From Methanoculleus sp. UBA77 (GTDB lineage Archaea; Halobacteriota; Methanomicrobia; Methanomicrobiales; Methanoculleaceae), in assembly GCA_002499455.1 (NCBI GenBank), contig DALN01000099.1:1-15666 (forward strand): 15,666 nucleotides of DNA, in the 5' to 3' direction. Made by a program: the position numbers and the translations under genes. The notes beneath the pieces were generated by a model that did not search any database, was not told the DNA's origin, and saw nothing but the letters and a program-made list of their open reading frames with translations. Positions 7,389-13,257 of the stretch are shown here, piece by piece; within the stretch, counting starts at the first letter, position 1; each line of letters starts with the position of its first letter.

Positions 7389-8123
7389 TCACGCCGGAGG
7401 TTCGTCCCGGAAGACGACCGGGACGGTCCCGACGGCGAGTGCCGCCCCGAGCAGCGCCGGTATGGCGAGACCGCTCCGCGTGAGGTAGCCGGTCCAGAAC
7501 GCGAGGATGAGGAGGAGGCTTGCCGCAACCGTGCCGGGGATCGGTCGGCCGCCTGCAATGAGCCGGAAGAGGGCGATGTAGACCACCCCGGTCAGGACCC
7601 AGCCCGCGAAGTTCGAGGTCGGGACACCGTAGTAGGCGCCGCCGTCGGTCCAGACCCAGAGGCCGGCGTGGACGACCGCCGGGTCGATGACGAGGTCGAC
7701 GAGGAGGAGGACGAGGACACCGGCCGGGACCAGCCGGGTCCAGGATGTCCCGGCCGCGGTCCCGGCGAGGGTGACGGCGCCGAGGAGCATCGGGAGGTAG
7801 GCGAAGGCGACCGTCCAGGGGACGAGGCCGAAGGCCCGGTAGCCAAGGTCGGCCGAATACGTGAACCCCCCATACGGGATGCCGGTCGCGACGGCGTATC
7901 CCTCGACGGCGAGCGGGAGGATGCTCAGGATGAGGAGGAGCGCGATGCCGCGGGCGGGGCCGAGCCAGCGGACGAGGGCGATGTATGAAGGGAGGGCGAG
8001 GGCGACCAGGAAGACGGCCGGGACGGCTGGCGGGACTCCCGGATCGTCGAACCGGACCACCAGGAAGGCGGCGAGGAAGAGGGCGAGGGCAACAAGAAGG
8101 AGGGCCGCCCGGGTGATGCGCAT
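7389..8123 (-). CDS. cruF: CruF-like carotenoid hydratase (DUF422)
   Basis: This 244-residue protein has about seven hydrophobic segments. It carries the hallmarks of the CruF/carotenoid biosynthesis protein family: EGYAVATGIPYGGFTYS at residues 74-90, YRAFGLVPWTVAFAYLPM at 95-112, and DLVIDPAVVHAGLWVW at 143-158, followed by YYGVPTSNFAGWVLTG. In haloarchaea CruF hydrates the C2'' ends of C50 carotenoids in the last step to bacterioruberin; in bacteria and Deinococcus it is a 1',2'-hydratase. It lies upstream of crtI with 92 bases between, including a separate crtI promoter. There is no ribosome binding site before the ATG. The upstream sequence instead has a TATA-like CTTTATCC at the spacing expected for a leaderless transcript. 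Confidence 0.85.
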   Translation of the reverse strand: MRITRAALLLVALALFLAAFLVVRFDDPGVPPAVPAVFLVALALPSYIALVRWLGPARGIALLLILSILPLAVEGYAVATGIPYGGFTYSADLGYRAFGLVPWTVAFAYLPMLLGAVTLAGTAAGTSWTRLVPAGVLVLLLVDLVIDPAVVHAGLWVWTDGGAYYGVPTSNFAGWVLTGVVYIALFRLIAGGRPIPGTVAASLLLILAFWTGYLTRSGLAIPALLGAALAVGTVPVVFRDEPPA

Positions 8124-8144
8124 GGGCGGGGGAGGGCGGCGGCG

Positions 8145-8154
8145 GGGATAAAGG
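8145..8154 (-). promoter_or_regulatory. Possible leaderless promoter of cruF
   Basis: The minus strand has CACCTTTATC ending about 22 bases before the cruF ATG, and no purine-rich ribosome binding site lies in between. That is the spacing of an archaeal TATA element driving a leaderless mRNA. The match to the TATA consensus is only fair. Confidence 0.35.
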
Positions 8155-8251
8155 TGACCGGTTCGCCGAGTGCGCAGTCAGTAAGTTGCGCTGGAGACCC
8201 CTGACCAAAGTCTTCAGACGGACCCGTTCCTCCGGGGAGTGCTCAGAAACC

Positions 8252-8269
8252 ATGTGCCTCTCAAAAGGC
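8252..8269. repeat. 6-bp perfect inverted repeat
   Basis: GTGCCT CTCAAA AGGCAC forms a 6-bp stem with a 6-base loop in the gap between cruF and the orphan gene at 8398. There is no T-run on either side, so it is not a clear terminator. It sits close to where the base composition turns AT-richer. Confidence 0.3.
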
Positions 8270-8397
8270 ACCGATGGCTACGCCGAGATGGCGGCGGGGT
8301 AGTGGACCGATTCGTATGATGTTAGCCGGATTAGGACTGGCATCGCCCTCACTGTCCCAAAACCTCTTTCCATCTCCCCATAAATAACAGAGTAATC

Positions 8398-8868
8398 ATG
8401 GACGCAAGAGAACGGGAACCCCTGACCCTTAATGATATGCAACAGAACTGCATGTTCGAGATTGTCATCCTCTCTAAAGGGCAAAATTCGGAACCTAAGA
8501 GGGATACAGGATGCAAAATATTTGCAAAAGCGTGGAGGAAACCAATAAAGCCGTTCACTTCCCTGGACAATTCCGCCTACCCCCGAAAAGACAAACGGAA
8601 CGGGGAATGGACATTGCAGTTTGACAATTACGAATGGCAGGGTCCGGGATGGCAATGCTACATTGAGGAAAACCGGTCTGATAGTAACATGATGAAAACC
8701 CTCAACACAATTCTGCAAATTGCAAGACAATATCCCGAATCGGAAGCCTTTTTCTTTAGTCAGGAATATGCGGACTGGGAACGGGACAGGAGAACGCACC
8801 CCGTTCGGATTCGTGATGAGGAGTATAGCGTGCTGTACCGGGCTGGTTACCATCGTTGTTTGGAATAA
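8398..8868 (+). CDS. Orphan hypothetical protein in an AT-richer patch
   Basis: An open frame of 156 residues that I do not recognise. It is soluble and rich in charged and aromatic residues (WTLQFDNYEWQGPGWQCYIEE, AFFFSQEYADWERDRR), with no signal sequence or membrane helix. The third codon positions are much less GC-rich than in its neighbours, and the patch from about 8290 to 8880 is visibly lower in GC, which suggests later arrival. The start is uncertain: ATG codons at 8398, 8437 and 8452 are all possible. No good ribosome binding site is seen, and a TATA-like CCATAAATAA lies at 8379-8388. The opposite strand is also open here for a long way, but that reading has poor coding character and extends through the comE remnant. 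Confidence 0.5.
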   Translation: MDAREREPLTLNDMQQNCMFEIVILSKGQNSEPKRDTGCKIFAKAWRKPIKPFTSLDNSAYPRKDKRNGEWTLQFDNYEWQGPGWQCYIEENRSDSNMMKTLNTILQIARQYPESEAFFFSQEYADWERDRRTHPVRIRDEEYSVLYRAGYHRCLE

Positions 8869-9316
8869 AGCAGATCCAAGAGGGAACGATGAGAATAGGC
8901 ACACCGGGGGACGCCTCGCTCCCGCAGCGCCCGCACAAACCGCTCCCGGATCTTCCGCGGGGCAAGCGGGATGTTTCCGACCGCCGCGTTCCCGGGCGCG
9001 AGGACCACATGGATGAAGGCCGGCCCCCGGCCCCGGTCCTCCAAGCCTCCCGGAGCTCCCGCTCATCCTGTACCTTGCACGTCCTCCGGATCCCGACGGC
9101 GATGGCGAGGAGCTCCATGTCCACCTGGCCGGAGGCCGGGGTTGGCTGGTTCCCCGTGCTCCCGAAGGCCCCGTTGTCCAGGCAGACGATCGTGAGGTTC
9201 TCCGGGGATTCCGCCGCCACCACCGGGAGGGCGGCGGTCCCGAGCAGGCTCCCGTCGCCGTTGACCGTGTAGTGGTCGGGAAAGGGCCGGACACGCCAGA
9301 GGTACTTCTCCTTCAC
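8847..9316 (-). pseudogene. comE: Sulfopyruvate decarboxylase beta subunit (comE) remnant
   Basis: The remnant begins with a GTG at 9316 whose last bases overlap the stop of the upstream gene. It reads straight into the thiamine-diphosphate binding region: GDGSLL, then VVAAESPENLTIVCLDNG, then GSTGNQPTPASG. This is typical of ComE, the TPP-binding subunit that converts sulfopyruvate to sulfoacetaldehyde in coenzyme M synthesis. About 60-70 N-terminal residues that ComE normally has before GDG are missing. The frame also breaks near 9044-9048: after ELREA the homology continues in another frame as LEDRGRGPAFIHVVLAPGN and then IPLAPRKIRERFVRAL. Both lesions point to a dead gene. No comD-like sequence is present beside it. 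A functional copy must exist elsewhere if the cell makes its own coenzyme M. Confidence 0.8.
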
Positions 9317-10554
9317 CGCCCCCCGTCCCCGGTGAAGGTGAACCGGGAGTCAAGGATCCGTTCCTTGAGGTCCCGGCAGAGGTCCTCGGCGAGCGTCCGG
9401 CCGGACTGGCGGAGGGTGATCGGGACCTTCCGCCCCCTGACCCGGAGCGAGCCTTCGCCGGCCTCGAAGGCGTCGTTCGGGCAGGCGGCAACGCAGGCGG
9501 TGCAGGCGAGGCAGCGGTCCCGGTCGAGCCCGGTCTCGCGGGCAAAAGCGCCCGTCGGGCAGATCGCGGCCGCGGCACAGGTCGAGCACTCCTCGCACCA
9601 TTCGGGGTTGTAGGTCACCTCCCGGTCGGGCTGCTGCCAGACGTCGGCGTAGTTTGCCTCCCCGAGAACGGTGCGGGTGTTGATGTCGGCGACCGGGAGG
9701 GGGATATCTTCGTCGAGGACCCGGAGTCCCGCGACCTGCCGGTCGTCGAGGACCGGGATCGCGACGCCGAGGCTCGTGATGCACTCCGGTCCCGCGGAGG
9801 TCGCAAACCCGCCCATGTAGCGGGGCTGCATCCCGGCCATATCGGCGATGGCCGTGATGTTCGGCCGCTCCGGAGTGCTCCGGGTCCCCTCCCCGGTCAC
9901 GATCCCGGCCGAGCCGTTCAGGAAGACCGGCGTCCCGTCGTGGATGGCGAGCCTCGCCGGGTCGTTCTGGAGCGGGTTGATCTCGCCGCACCCGCTGACC
10001 GAGACCTCCCGGCAGGGCCCTTCGAGCCCCGTGACCGAGAAGATCGTCTTCACCCGCGTGGGCTGGGCGTTGAGGTAGGCGGTGTAGTTTTTGTAAGCGC
10101 TCCGGGTCGTGAAGAGCCGGGCGTAGGCGAAGTCCTCGAGCGTCACCTTCGCCTCGATCGAGCGGTCGGCGGCCTCCACCAGCACCTCGATCTCGCGGCC
10201 CTCGACGATGTCGCGGAAGAGGTGGCCGCCCCCGTAGCCGGCACCGGCATGGGCGGTCCCGGAGACGATCACGTCGAGGAGGCCGAACCGCTCGTTCGGG
10301 CAGGGGCCGGGCATGCAGGGGACCCCGTTCAGCCAGGCCCGCTCCGCCCGCTCGAAGGTTCCCGGCGCCGCGACCGGGACGGAGAGGATCGCCGCGGTCC
10401 CGGACATCACCCCGCAGGTTCCCGTGGTGACGACGTCGACCTCGGCGGCCGTGATCTCCGCACCCTCGCGGACGAGGCGCTTGAACTCCGCGGCGGTGTA
10501 GACGACCGCGGTGCCGTTCCATATCCTCTCATCGATCTCTGCCAGCGTCTTCAT
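9313..10554 (-). CDS. DUF39 / methanogenesis marker 16-type metalloprotein with two 4Fe-4S sites
   Basis: This 413-residue protein starts at the ATG at 10554. The N-terminal about 300 residues are DUF39, with conserved cysteines in TTGTCGVMSGTA (C47), NGVPCMPGPCPNERFG (C80, C85) and VSGCGEINPLQNDP (C189). The C-terminus is a double-cluster ferredoxin domain: C320-x2-C323-x2-C326-x5-C332P, then C348-x2-C351-x2-C354-x3-C358P. DUF39 proteins paired with a ferredoxin act in sulfide-dependent homocysteine formation from aspartate semialdehyde in methanogens. The one-piece version corresponds to what is called methanogenesis marker 16. The exact reaction is not proved by the sequence. It is followed at once by the comE remnant, linking it by position to sulfur and coenzyme M metabolism. 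It is transcribed divergently from the HTH regulator at 10771. Confidence 0.88.
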   Translation of the reverse strand: MKTLAEIDERIWNGTAVVYTAAEFKRLVREGAEITAAEVDVVTTGTCGVMSGTAAILSVPVAAPGTFERAERAWLNGVPCMPGPCPNERFGLLDVIVSGTAHAGAGYGGGHLFRDIVEGREIEVLVEAADRSIEAKVTLEDFAYARLFTTRSAYKNYTAYLNAQPTRVKTIFSVTGLEGPCREVSVSGCGEINPLQNDPARLAIHDGTPVFLNGSAGIVTGEGTRSTPERPNITAIADMAGMQPRYMGGFATSAGPECITSLGVAIPVLDDRQVAGLRVLDEDIPLPVADINTRTVLGEANYADVWQQPDREVTYNPEWCEECSTCAAAAICPTGAFARETGLDRDRCLACTACVAACPNDAFEAGEGSLRVRGRKVPITLRQSGRTLAEDLCRDLKERILDSRFTFTGDGGR

Positions 10555-10615
10555 GATATCAGGTTCTCCTCGCCCGGGCAACGCTCCCGAATTCGGCGGT
10601 GTGGTAGGTCTCGAT

Positions 10616-10626
10616 CTCCTTAAACC
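10616..10626 (-). promoter_or_regulatory. Candidate TATA element of the DUF39 gene
   Basis: The minus strand has AGGGTTTAAGGAG here, a TATA-like TTTAAG about 63 bases before the ATG at 10554. It would give a leader of roughly 40 bases that includes GAGGAG. The assignment rests on sequence likeness only. Confidence 0.3.
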
Positions 10627-10750
10627 CTCCGCCCGGCATGACCGGCAACGGCAGAGCGGCCGAAACCGCCGCAAGATCCGCGGTCAGAGGAAGGGAAATA
10701 TCCGGTGGAGCGGTATTCTTTGACCATATCCGGAAAAACATTATCGCAGT

Positions 10751-10770
10751 GATCATACTATAGTAGATCG
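10751..10770 (+). promoter_or_regulatory. Palindromic operator candidate directly before the HTH gene
   Basis: A perfect 10-bp palindrome TACTATAGTA (10756-10765) is flanked by GATC on both sides (10751-10754 and 10766-10769, one base out of register). It ends at the base before the ATG at 10771. The position, over the start of an HTH regulator gene and in the divergent region shared with the DUF39 gene, suggests a binding site for that regulator (autoregulation). Confidence 0.45.
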
Positions 10771-11256
10771 ATGCTCTCACGAAGAATCTTTGAGACCGGG
10801 TTTGCCGAGGCGCTTCAGGAGGAACTCGCCCGGCAGGACATGAGCATCCGGGACCTCGCGGACCGGGCGGGGATCCCGGCCGCCACCCTCTACAAGCTCA
10901 CGTCGGGCAGGGCGGACCCGCGCCTCTCGACCGTCCGGCGGATCGTCAATATCCTTGAGCCGCGGGAGAAGAGTTTCATCGCGGTGATCGCGGCCCGGTT
11001 CCTCCTCGACGATATCGACAACCGGGATCTTACGATCGGCGAGCGGAAGTATCGGATCCGGGGCTACCCGGCGGACACCCTCGAGGAGTGCATCGCCGCC
11101 GCGGCGCGGGCGGAGAAGGAGGGAGCGCTCGGGATCGTCTGCGCCCCGATCCTCGCCTCGATCGTGGAGAAGATCGTCGACTGCCCGGTGGCGATCATCA
11201 AGCCGCAGCAGCAGACGATGATCGAGGCGATAGAGACGATAGCAAAGAGGGTTTAG
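10771..11256 (+). CDS. XRE-type HTH transcriptional regulator with C-terminal sensor-like domain
   Basis: This 161-residue protein has an N-terminal Cro/C1-type helix-turn-helix at about residues 12-68 (LQEELARQDMSIRDLADRAG, then AATLYKLTSGRADPRLSTVRRI). A linker follows, and then a C-terminal alpha/beta domain of about 75 residues (YRIRGYPADTLEECIAAA, LGIVCAPILASIVEKIVDCP, AIIKPQQQTMIEAIETIA). That second domain resembles small-ligand or PrpR-N-like sensory folds found in archaeal regulators; the ligand is unknown. It is divergent from the DUF39/comE locus with 216 bases between, so control of sulfur amino-acid or coenzyme M genes is a reasonable guess. No ribosome binding site is seen at normal spacing. 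The TATA-like AACATTATC near 10738-10746 is at leaderless distance from the ATG. Confidence 0.85.
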   Translation: MLSRRIFETGFAEALQEELARQDMSIRDLADRAGIPAATLYKLTSGRADPRLSTVRRIVNILEPREKSFIAVIAARFLLDDIDNRDLTIGERKYRIRGYPADTLEECIAAAARAEKEGALGIVCAPILASIVEKIVDCPVAIIKPQQQTMIEAIETIAKRV

Positions 11257-11271
11257 GGCAGGTAGAGGTAA

Positions 11272-11412
11272 GGGGGCACGGTCAATCTCGATACCCGGGA
11301 CTCCGTGCCGGACCGGAACCCCTGCCTGCAGCCGCAGGCGCCGAAAGGGGCCCCGAACATCCCGATGATCGTCTAGGACGATATGATCTACGGGGCCATG
11401 GACGTCTTCGGC
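11272..11412 (+). pseudogene. N-terminal fragment of an arylsulfatase-like gene
   Basis: In one frame this stretch reads GTVNLDTRDSVPDRNP, then QAPKGAPNIPMIV, a TAG stop at 11374-11376, then DDMIYGAMDVFGR. This is the characteristic opening of type I arylsulfatases (RDSxPDWxP, APKGAPNVLxIVxDDxGFGAxxxFGG). The stop sits where the family has W, L or T, and no start codon lies in frame: a TAA is immediately upstream at 11269-11271. Homology ends soon after, before the CxPxR active-site region. It is a dead leftover about 140 bases long. It also explains the otherwise gene-free gap after the HTH regulator. Confidence 0.65.
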
Positions 11413-11458
11413 AGATCCGACAGCCGGCTCGCACCACCTTTTCGTGTCGTTTCTCATC

Positions 11459-11797
11459 TCACTCGTCAGTGATACGAACCGCTTTCAGCTGCTCCTGGAG
11501 TGCTGGTATGTCAGAGCGTGCTGTTTCCCGGACGATTGAAAGACTGACGCCGAATTAATGATGGATGAGTTTGTCCCGCATCCCGGCGATGGATCGCCAC
11601 GGAACGCTGGGATATCGCTCTTTGAACGACTCCAGGAGGTTCTTCACCGCCTCTCCGAGAATTTCCAGGTTTCTCGTGACAGCATCCTGTGTTTTGGTAT
11701 CAGCGAGAAACTCGTCATTGTCAGTATACCGAATGATGCGCTCGATGGCCTCGGTGATGTCGCTGCAGAGGAGGCGGATGTCCGAGCGTTCATGCAT
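11459..11797 (-). pseudogene. hepT: HepT toxin gene with a stop codon at the motif tyrosine
   Basis: From the ATG at 11797 the frame gives a HepT (DUF86) protein: RNLEILGEAVKNLLE at residues 42-56, then VPWRSIAGMRDKLIHH. It ends in TAA at 11555-11557. The codon is exactly where the RX4HXY motif (R74, H79) requires tyrosine 81. Beyond the stop the same frame continues as FGVSLSIVRETARSD and PALQEQLKAV to a TGA at 11459, giving a normal HepT length of about 112. In the MntA-HepT system HepT is an RNase toxin and this tyrosine is the residue that MntA adenylylates. Here the product would lack it and the C-terminus. The start overlaps the mntA stop by 8 bases. Confidence 0.85.
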
Positions 11798-12083
11798 AAG
11801 CGACCTCGGCGGCTACCCGCTCACGGACAAGCGGTTTCAGGGCGCCGGGCGTCACCAGGTCGACAGGAGCGCCGAGGCAAAGCGAGAGGTATTCCTCGAG
11901 TTCGACGAAGGTGAAGAAACCGACCGGCCGGGAGAACTCAGCGAGGATGTCGATATCGCTTGCCTCGGTCTGCTCGCCGCGTGCGACCGAACCGAAGATA
12001 CCGATCCGGCTGACCGAGAACCGCGTAAAGAGTTCACCTTTGAGCCGTTGCAGAGTCGCGAAGACCTCTTCCCGGGACTGCAT
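11790..12083 (-). CDS. mntA: MntA-type minimal nucleotidyltransferase antitoxin
   Basis: This 97-residue protein has the minimal nucleotidyltransferase signature GIFGSVARGEQTEASDID: G31-S32 and the metal-binding D43-x-D45 of the GSX10DXD motif. A third acidic position lies in PVDLV. MntA proteins neutralise HepT by adding AMP groups to a tyrosine in HepT. The gene overlaps hepT by 8 bases in the usual operon order. There is no ribosome binding site. The TATA-like ATTAATA at 12109-12115 is about 29 bases before the ATG, so the mRNA is probably leaderless. The antitoxin looks intact while its toxin is broken, the expected order of decay. Confidence 0.88.
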   Translation of the reverse strand: MQSREEVFATLQRLKGELFTRFSVSRIGIFGSVARGEQTEASDIDILAEFSRPVGFFTFVELEEYLSLCLGAPVDLVTPGALKPLVRERVAAEVAYA

Positions 12084-12106
12084 GGATACTGGTATTCTGT
12101 CGGAGG

Positions 12107-12117
12107 GGTATTAATGA
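12107..12117 (-). promoter_or_regulatory. Probable leaderless promoter of mntA-hepT
   Basis: The minus strand reads TTCATTAATACCCC. The ATTAATA core at 12109-12115 lies about 29 bases before the mntA ATG at 12083, with no Shine-Dalgarno sequence between. This is typical spacing for an archaeal leaderless transcript. Confidence 0.45.
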
Positions 12118-12189
12118 ATTGCTGCAAGGGGAGGCGCTGACCGGCCGGAGCCCACCCGAGATTTGATCCCCGCAAAAAGGGTGGTATCC

Positions 12190-12470
12190 TTTGTGCAGTG
12201 CCGCGAGGAGGCGGGACTCACCGGATCTCTCGCTCAGTTCTCCCGAGAGCCCGAACCGGCCCGCGATCTCACGGACCTGCTCCCGGTGACGGTGGCGGGG
12301 GCGATCCGGTAGAGCGTGCAGGAGTCCGGAACCTCCGGGAGTTCGGCAACGAGAGAGTATTTTCCTGCATCCGCCCCTGCGGGGAGGACGTTCGCTGGAC
12401 CGATAACCAGTATACAGCCTGCCGCGACCACCACGGAAAGGCAGATATGTATGCCGATCTTTGGAGTCAT
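12190..12470 (-). pseudogene. Frameshifted remnant of an exported protein gene
   Basis: From the ATG at 12470 the frame encodes a signal sequence (PKIGIHICLSVVVAAGC, which could be a lipobox) and then YSLVAELPEVPDSCTLYRIAPATVTG. At about 12281-12285 the sense moves to another frame, where it continues as EQVREIAGRFGLSGELSER. A single missing G in the GGGAGCAGG stretch would explain this. Proteins with a 'LPxxPxxxxxYRxxPxxVTxExVxxIAxxFGLxGE' start occur among methanogen secreted proteins. The homology fades after GELSER, so the gene is also cut short. The gene lies 92 bases behind the gene at 12562-13029 on the same strand. The function of the intact family is unknown to me. Confidence 0.6.
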
Positions 12471-12561
12471 ATTGCATCTTTCAGTTATACACCCGCATTT
12501 GGGGTAGAAATGGGCATCCCATAAGCGCACTGCACGCTCATCTCCATTTCCTTCCAGCCGT

Positions 12562-13029
12562 TCAGTCTCGGTAAACCGTCCCGACCCGGTAGTACCTGCC
12601 CTCGTACTCGAAGTACTTCCGCTTGCCGGTCTCGCTATCGAAGATGTAGACATCAATCGTCTCCTGGCGGATCTTCTCCGGGTACTCCACGCCCCCCACC
12701 TGCCGGATGTCTCCGGGCATATACGGGCCCCCCTCGTCCTCATGCCCCTCACCCCGGAGGAGCGCGTCCAGGACGGGCAGGTCCCGGAATGTCTCTTCGT
12801 CGAGACGGATGACGATACCTTCCCGGGCCGTCTCCTCCGTGACCTCGTAGAGCAGGAGTTCGTCGGCCGGGATAGTCCCGGCAATATAGGAGGCGACAGC
12901 AACGTAACAGCCGAGCAGGAGGAGCCCGGCGACAGCGACCGCGATGAGGTATCGCTTCAGCCGGGTGCTCTTTTCAGGGTGAGAGGGAGTCATCGATTCT
13001 CCCTCGCGAACGACTGCATCTTCATCCAT
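12562..13029 (-). CDS. Single-TM membrane-anchored protein, unknown function
   Basis: With the start at 13029 the protein has 155 residues. The ATG is preceded by GGAGGAGG (13034-13041 on the complementary strand), which rules out the longer open frame up to 13203. A short charged N-terminus is followed by one hydrophobic helix (YLIAVAVAGLLLLGCYVAVA). The exterior domain of about 105 residues is acidic (LLLYEVTEETAREGIVIRLD, VLDALLRGEG) and ends in VYIFDSETGKRKYFEYEGRYY, a beta-hairpin-like tail. No family is recognised. Its promoter is copy B of the shared module. A broken exported-protein gene follows it on the same strand. Confidence 0.8.
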   Translation of the reverse strand: MDEDAVVREGESMTPSHPEKSTRLKRYLIAVAVAGLLLLGCYVAVASYIAGTIPADELLLYEVTEETAREGIVIRLDEETFRDLPVLDALLRGEGHEDEGGPYMPGDIRQVGGVEYPEKIRQETIDVYIFDSETGKRKYFEYEGRYYRVGTVYRD

Positions 13030-13054
13030 TTGCCCTCCTCCGGGGTGTTCGGTC

Positions 13055-13111
13055 CCCGCACGGGTGAACCCACGCGGGAGAGGTCGACGTACTCCTATAA
13101 ACGATTTCTGT
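13055..13111 (-). promoter_or_regulatory. Shared promoter module, copy B, with 5' hairpin
   Basis: On the minus strand: CACAGAAATCG, TTTATAG (13095-13101), GGAGTACGTCGACCTCTCC, then a GC-rich stem (CCCGC/GCGGG at 13055-13059 and 13074-13078, with a nested GGGT/ACCC). The expected start near 13072 leaves a leader of about 44 bases ending in GGAGGAGG before the ATG at 13029. The TATA and flanks match copies A and C nearly base for base. Confidence 0.6.
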
Positions 13112-13257
13112 GCCGCGTATCTACACGCTGGGCCTGCCGGAGATGTCCCGATCCTGAAACAGAACCTCTGCGGGCAGGAAATCCGCGGCGCGCCCGCCCT
13201 CATAGGACGAGCACCACATTGTCGTCGTGGATGATTGTACTTCCACCCGGCTTCCCC

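Noticed and set aside
7297..8271. N-terminal extension of the crtI frame to 8271
   Set aside because: The extra 325 residues are Pro/Arg-rich and coincide with the cruF gene in another frame. The FAD motif begins right after the ATG at 7296.
8278..9294. A 338-codon minus-strand frame across the orphan gene and comE remnant
   Set aside because: The comE part is in the wrong frame here, and the rest shows no protein-like composition compared with the plus-strand gene.
11374..11376. TAG as pyrrolysine in the sulfatase-like frame
   Set aside because: The fragment lacks a start codon and the rest of the enzyme, so a plain nonsense mutation in a remnant is the simpler reading.
11088..11558. A 156-codon plus-strand frame after the HTH gene
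   Set aside because: It overlaps the HTH C-terminus in another frame and then the sulfatase and HepT remnants, which explain the sequence better.
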